From contig CAZSGN010000017.1 in the NCBI GenBank assembly GCA_964606415.1, forward strand, positions 1-18,644: 18,644 nt of DNA, in the 5' to 3' direction. How positions within the stretch are numbered: position 1 is the stretch's first letter; every line of letters starts with the position of its first letter. The position numbers were made by a program, and so were the translations under genes. Below the pieces are notes generated by a model. That model saw nothing but the letters and a program-made list of their open reading frames with translations, did not search any database and was not told the DNA's origin. This document shows, piece after piece, positions 15,620 to 18,644 of the stretch. The stretch comes from CAZSGN01 sp964606415 (GTDB taxonomy: Bacteria > Bacteroidota > Bacteroidia > Bacteroidales > JBBRXJ01).

Positions 15620-17743
15620 TCACATAATACTCATTGTCAATTGAACCCTCGCACCTTTCTCTACACGTGCACCGGGCGTAATAGATTGATCCTTTACGGT
15701 TCCGCGACCATTAACCAACACATCAAGGCCAGCATTCTCAAGCAAAAAAACAGCATCCTTAAGTCCCATTCCTTTAACATTAGGCACAAAATCATCCATG
15801 ACATTCAAATTCAATAAATCAACATGTTTTTCATGTTTATTAGAAACCACCCAATCAGATGTAACATCCTTACTCCTATAATTAAGATCGAACTGGTCTA
15901 AAACCAATTTCAATTCATTAAAATCACCCGTTTTCGTATAAGGAGGATCGACACTTTCAAGCTTTTTTATCTCAGCCACAGGTTTCTGCAGCTCAGGGCT
16001 GCTGGCGTACACCTTATCTGCAATTTCTTTAAAAACCGGGCCAGCAACCAAATTTCCATAATACACATTTCGGGACGGCGCACTAACCATAACAATACAC
16101 GAATAAGCAGGGTTATCAGCAGGGAAATACCCCACAAAAGATGCCATATAACTGATTTTTGAATCCACTGCATATCCATATTTATCGTTTGCAATTTGAG
16201 CTGTACCCGTTTTTCCCGCAATTTTGTAATTAGCATTCCTCAGGTTCTGAGCTGTGCCATTCTGCACAACACCCTCCAGCATTGACCTGGCCTTTTTAAT
16301 GGTTGAAAAACTACAAATTGAAGAATTTAACACATCAACATCAATTTTTTCATATACTTCACCATGTTTACGAATTTCAGTAACAAATAAAGGTTTAACC
16401 ATCCGTCCATTATTAGCCACTGCATTATAAAAACTTAAAATTTGCAAAGGAGTTAACCTTACTTCGTATCCAAAAGATATCATAGGTAAAGACAAACCGG
16501 ACCAATACTTTTCTCCCGGATATTTGATATCCGGATCACCTTCTCCCTTAATTCGCAGGCCAAGAGGCTCATTCAAGTTCATGCTATAAAGACGGTCAAC
16601 AAAACGATGTGGCCGATCTTTATAATATCTGTCAATAATTTTAGATACTCCGATATTAGAAGACACCTCCAGAATTTCTTTTACCGTAAGTACTCCATGC
16701 CCTCCTTCTTCAGTATCCTCGACCACATGATTGTAATATTTGGTTCTCCCGTTTCCTGTATCCACCGTATCATCAAGATCCACAAAACCATCTTCAATAG
16801 CAGTCATCAAAGCGGGTAATTTAAAAGTAGAACCCGGCTCAATACTCTGGCCCACAGCAAAATTAAATACTTCTCCATAATTATTCTCCCCTACTTTTTT
16901 CAAATTAGATATCGCCTTCACATGTCCGGTTTCCACCTCCATCAGGACAGCTGTTCCAAACTGGGCATCATGTCTTACAAGTTGCCGATGAAGGGCACTT
17001 TCCGCAACATCCTGCAAATTGACATCTATTGTTGTAATAACATCTTTCCCATCTTTGGGATCAATTTCATTTTCATCACTCACCGGAATCCATACTCCAC
17101 CCGGCACACGTCTCATTAAACGCATTCCTTCAACCCCTTTTAAATGATGGTCAAACGCCCCCTCTATACCAACAATGCTGCCAATCCCACTCTTAGTGGT
17201 ATATCCAATCGTCCTGGCAGCCAGTATTCCATAAGGCTTAACCCTTTTATCTTCTTTTATCGAGATAAACCCACCCTTAAATTGTCCCCTCCTAAAAACC
17301 GGAAAAGTTTTTAATTTCTTTAATTGTTCATAAGTTACATTTCGTTTTAAAAGATAAAAACGATTCTTTCTCTTCCGTGCATCTAAAAGAGCCTGTTTAT
17401 ATTGGTAAGGCGAGTGGTCATTAAAGAGATTTGAAAGACAAAGAGACAATGAATCGATTTTCCGGGTTAACAAGGACTGATCAAGCGCATTACTAAGAAA
17501 ATCCACTCGTACCTCATAATAAGGGACAGATATAGCAAGAGGGCGTCCATCTGCTGCACGAATAGTACCCCGATCAGCCTCTACGGTAACATTTTTATAG
17601 GCTGCCTCTTTACTTTGCTGCTTCCACTTATCTGCTTCAAAAAATTGCAAATAAACCACCCTGCCGATGATCAAAGCGCCAAGCATCAGAACAGCAAGAT
17701 AAACAACGGCAACCCGCCATAATATGTCTTTTTTTAATGACAT
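15620..17743 (-). CDS. ftsI: Division transpeptidase FtsI (PBP3-like) with PASTA domain
   Basis: This class B penicillin-binding protein cross-links septal peptidoglycan with FtsW. The 707-residue product has one N-terminal membrane helix (about 10-32), a pedestal/dimerisation region containing EADRGTIRAADGRPLA (55-70), and a transpeptidase domain with the catalytic serine in STFK (305-308), SSN (361-363) and KTG (511-513). The C-terminus carries a PASTA domain (about 651-706), and the preceding stretch about 603-630 resembles a degenerate second one. FtsI of E. coli lacks PASTA domains; division PBPs of Bacteroidota and Firmicutes (Spo VD/PBP2x type) often have them. The ATG overlaps the TAA of the FtsL-like gene by 1 nt. 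All catalytic motifs are intact. Confidence 0.96.
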   Translation of the reverse strand: MSLKKDILWRVAVVYLAVLMLGALIIGRVVYLQFFEADKWKQQSKEAAYKNVTVEADRGTIRAADGRPLAISVPYYEVRVDFLSNALDQSLLTRKIDSLSLCLSNLFNDHSPYQYKQALLDARKRKNRFYLLKRNVTYEQLKKLKTFPVFRRGQFKGGFISIKEDKRVKPYGILAARTIGYTTKSGIGSIVGIEGAFDHHLKGVEGMRLMRRVPGGVWIPVSDENEIDPKDGKDVITTIDVNLQDVAESALHRQLVRHDAQFGTAVLMEVETGHVKAISNLKKVGENNYGEVFNFAVGQSIEPGSTFKLPALMTAIEDGFVDLDDTVDTGNGRTKYYNHVVEDTEEGGHGVLTVKEILEVSSNIGVSKIIDRYYKDRPHRFVDRLYSMNLNEPLGLRIKGEGDPDIKYPGEKYWSGLSLPMISFGYEVRLTPLQILSFYNAVANNGRMVKPLFVTEIRKHGEVYEKIDVDVLNSSICSFSTIKKARSMLEGVVQNGTAQNLRNANYKIAGKTGTAQIANDKYGYAVDSKISYMASFVGYFPADNPAYSCIVMVSAPSRNVYYGNLVAGPVFKEIADKVYASSPELQKPVAEIKKLESVDPPYTKTGDFNELKLVLDQFDLNYRSKDVTSDWVVSNKHEKHVDLLNLNVMDDFVPNVKGMGLKDAVFLLENAGLDVLVNGRGTVKDQSITPGARVEKGARVQLTMSIM

Positions 17744-18114
17744 TATTCTTTAACAACTAATTTATATGGTGGCTCAACAGCCTCATGCAATCCTAAATTA
17801 TTTTCTTTTACCAGCCTGATTACTTCAGACTGTTTACTCATATACATCAAGTTTGATTCTGATGAGATCATCTCAGCCCTTAGCCTTTTGACTTCCTGCT
17901 GCAAATGAATAGTGGCCCTGGTAATCTTCTCAGTATTATAGCGATTACCAATATAAACCACAGCCAAGAGAGAAAGAAAAAGAATAAAAGGCAATTGTTT
18001 AGCAATCGCACCGGAAGTCAACATACTTCCATCCAGAAAATCACGGACAGACCCCTTTTTTTTAGCCTTTTCCTGTTTTTTTTCATCAATAAACTCAATG
18101 TGTTCGTTACTCAT
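17743..18114 (-). CDS. ftsL: FtsL-like cell division protein
   Basis: The 123-residue product has a charged cytoplasmic N-terminus (1-38), one membrane segment (about 40-56, LPFILFLSLLAVVYIG) and a periplasmic helical region (about 60-105) with heptad-like spacing, including TIHLQQEVKRLRAEM. This is the architecture of FtsL, which forms a coiled coil with FtsB/DivIC and activates FtsWI. Sequence similarity to E. coli FtsL is not evident; the assignment rests on architecture and on the position between rsmH and ftsI, and it matches the FtsL-like family seen in Bacteroidota. Its stop overlaps the ftsI start by 1 nt (TAATG). The start at 18114 has no obvious Shine-Dalgarno site. Confidence 0.85.
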   Translation of the reverse strand: MSNEHIEFIDEKKQEKAKKKGSVRDFLDGSMLTSGAIAKQLPFILFLSLLAVVYIGNRYNTEKITRATIHLQQEVKRLRAEMISSESNLMYMSKQSEVIRLVKENNLGLHEAVEPPYKLVVKE

Positions 18115-18158
18115 ATCTATACCATTAAATTTGAATAACTCATTTTATTCTCTTATGC

Positions 18159-18191
18159 CCAACTTAGCAACCATATTATATAAAGAACAAA
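18159..18191 (-). promoter_or_regulatory. Possible Bacteroidota-type promoter before the ftsL-like gene
   Basis: On the minus strand TTTG (18188-18191) is followed after 21 nt by TAAGTTGG (18159-18166), one mismatch from the TAnnTTTG -7 consensus. It lies in the 84-nt rsmH-ftsL gap, 44 nt before the start codon. The spacing is near the upper limit and the region is AT-rich, so chance is a real possibility. Confidence 0.25.
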
Positions 18192-18198
18192 TCTTTAC

Positions 18199-18644
18199 TT
18201 ATTTAGAACTGGTTTTAAGGTAGCCCTTATTTCTTTCCGCGATTCTCAACCGGGCACTTCGGGCTCTGTTATTCAACCCAATTTCCTTTTCGCCTGGCAC
18301 AATCACTTTTCGATGAATCATTTCAAATGGCCTAATGACACGACCAAAAAAATCTTTTTCTTCTCTACCCTCAAGCGAACCCGTTCGAAAAAAGTTCTTC
18401 ACCAGCCTATCTTCAAGCGCATGATAAGCAATAATCACAAAACGCCCTCCTGGCTTTAAAATATCTACTGATTGCATCAGCAATTCCTTTAAGCTATTGA
18501 TCTCATCATTTACTTCAATCCTTATAGCCTGAAAAATTTTAGAGAAGAACTTATTTTCTTTATTCCTGGGAGCAAACTCCGAGAGGCACTCCACCAATTG
18601 AGCTGTTGTTTTAAATATTTTCCTTTTACGAAAACTGACAATAG
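18199..18644 (-). CDS. rsmH: 16S rRNA m4C1402 methyltransferase RsmH, C-terminal part
   Basis: RsmH (MraW) methylates N4 of C1402 in 16S rRNA and is the usual gene near the start of dcw clusters. Only the last 147 residues lie in the window; the reading frame is open to the right edge, so the start is outside. The visible part reads IVSFRKRKIF, then FQAIRIEVNDE, LKPGGRFVIIAYHALEDRLVKNFF and ends NNRARSARLRIAERN followed by a short tail. These match the conserved RsmH C-terminal half, including the SYHSLEDR-type motif, here AYHALEDR. The SAM-binding N-terminal glycine motif is not visible. A TTG at 18597 is internal, not the start. An 84-nt gap separates it from the FtsL-like gene. Confidence 0.95.
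   Translation of the reverse strand, partial: IVSFRKRKIFKTTAQLVECLSEFAPRNKENKFFSKIFQAIRIEVNDEINSLKELLMQSVDILKPGGRFVIIAYHALEDRLVKNFFRTGSLEGREEKDFFGRVIRPFEMIHRKVIVPGEKEIGLNNRARSARLRIAERNKGYLKTSSK

Noticed and set aside
18595..18597. TTG as the start codon of the gene at the right edge
   Set aside because: The frame continues upstream to the window edge through IVSFRKRKIF and TTAQLVEC, which match RsmH; the real start lies outside the window.

Overview
The window is a bacterial chromosomal segment dominated by a division and cell wall (dcw) cluster, all transcribed on the minus strand (right to left). It most likely comes from a member of the Bacteroidota. The sequence evidence is: an FtsZ whose PAFMRK motif lies about 45 residues before a terminal LHDNVD; a short FtsL-like protein with one membrane segment; a division transpeptidase ending in a PASTA domain; MraY with an enlarged loop; no murF or ddl in the cluster; and AT-rich DNA with weak Shine-Dalgarno sites. 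A Bacteroidales/Marinilabiliales affiliation is a guess from overall feel, not a demonstrated placement.

Layout from the right edge in transcription order: rsmH (5' part outside the window), ftsL-like gene, ftsI (PBP), murE, mraY, murD, ftsW, murG, murC, ftsQ, ftsA, ftsZ (18644 down to 3952). Most junctions are tight: 4-nt ATGA overlaps at murC/ftsQ and ftsQ/ftsA, a 1-nt overlap at ftsL/ftsI, and gaps of 1 to 11 nt at ftsI/murE, murE/mraY, murD/ftsW and ftsW/murG. Longer gaps lie before ftsL (84 nt), murD (129 nt), murC (151 nt) and ftsZ (69 nt). murD and murC both use GTG starts. The gap before murD holds a perfect 8-bp-stem hairpin and the gap before ftsZ a 7-bp-stem hairpin. Together the genes cover cytoplasmic precursor synthesis (MurC, MurD, MurE), lipid I and lipid II formation (MraY, MurG), septal polymerisation and cross-linking (FtsW, FtsI), divisome assembly (FtsL, FtsQ, FtsA, FtsZ) and 16S rRNA methylation (RsmH).

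Left of ftsZ, a small plus-strand gene (3270-3863) encodes a secreted, probably outer-membrane beta-barrel protein of unknown function. A divergent minus-strand gene (2979-166) encodes a large AsmA-like envelope protein that ends in an unusually regular 11-residue-repeat helix. Downstream of it, at 33-161, is an array of 27-bp repeats, two of which form perfect 6-bp hairpins.

I do not see an undescribed multi-gene system here. The dcw part is an ordinary, well-conserved chromosomal region. The parts worth a second look are the left-end repeat array, the AsmA tail, the orphan barrel gene and the intercistronic hairpins. No tRNA, rRNA, CRISPR array, insertion sequence or attachment site was seen.
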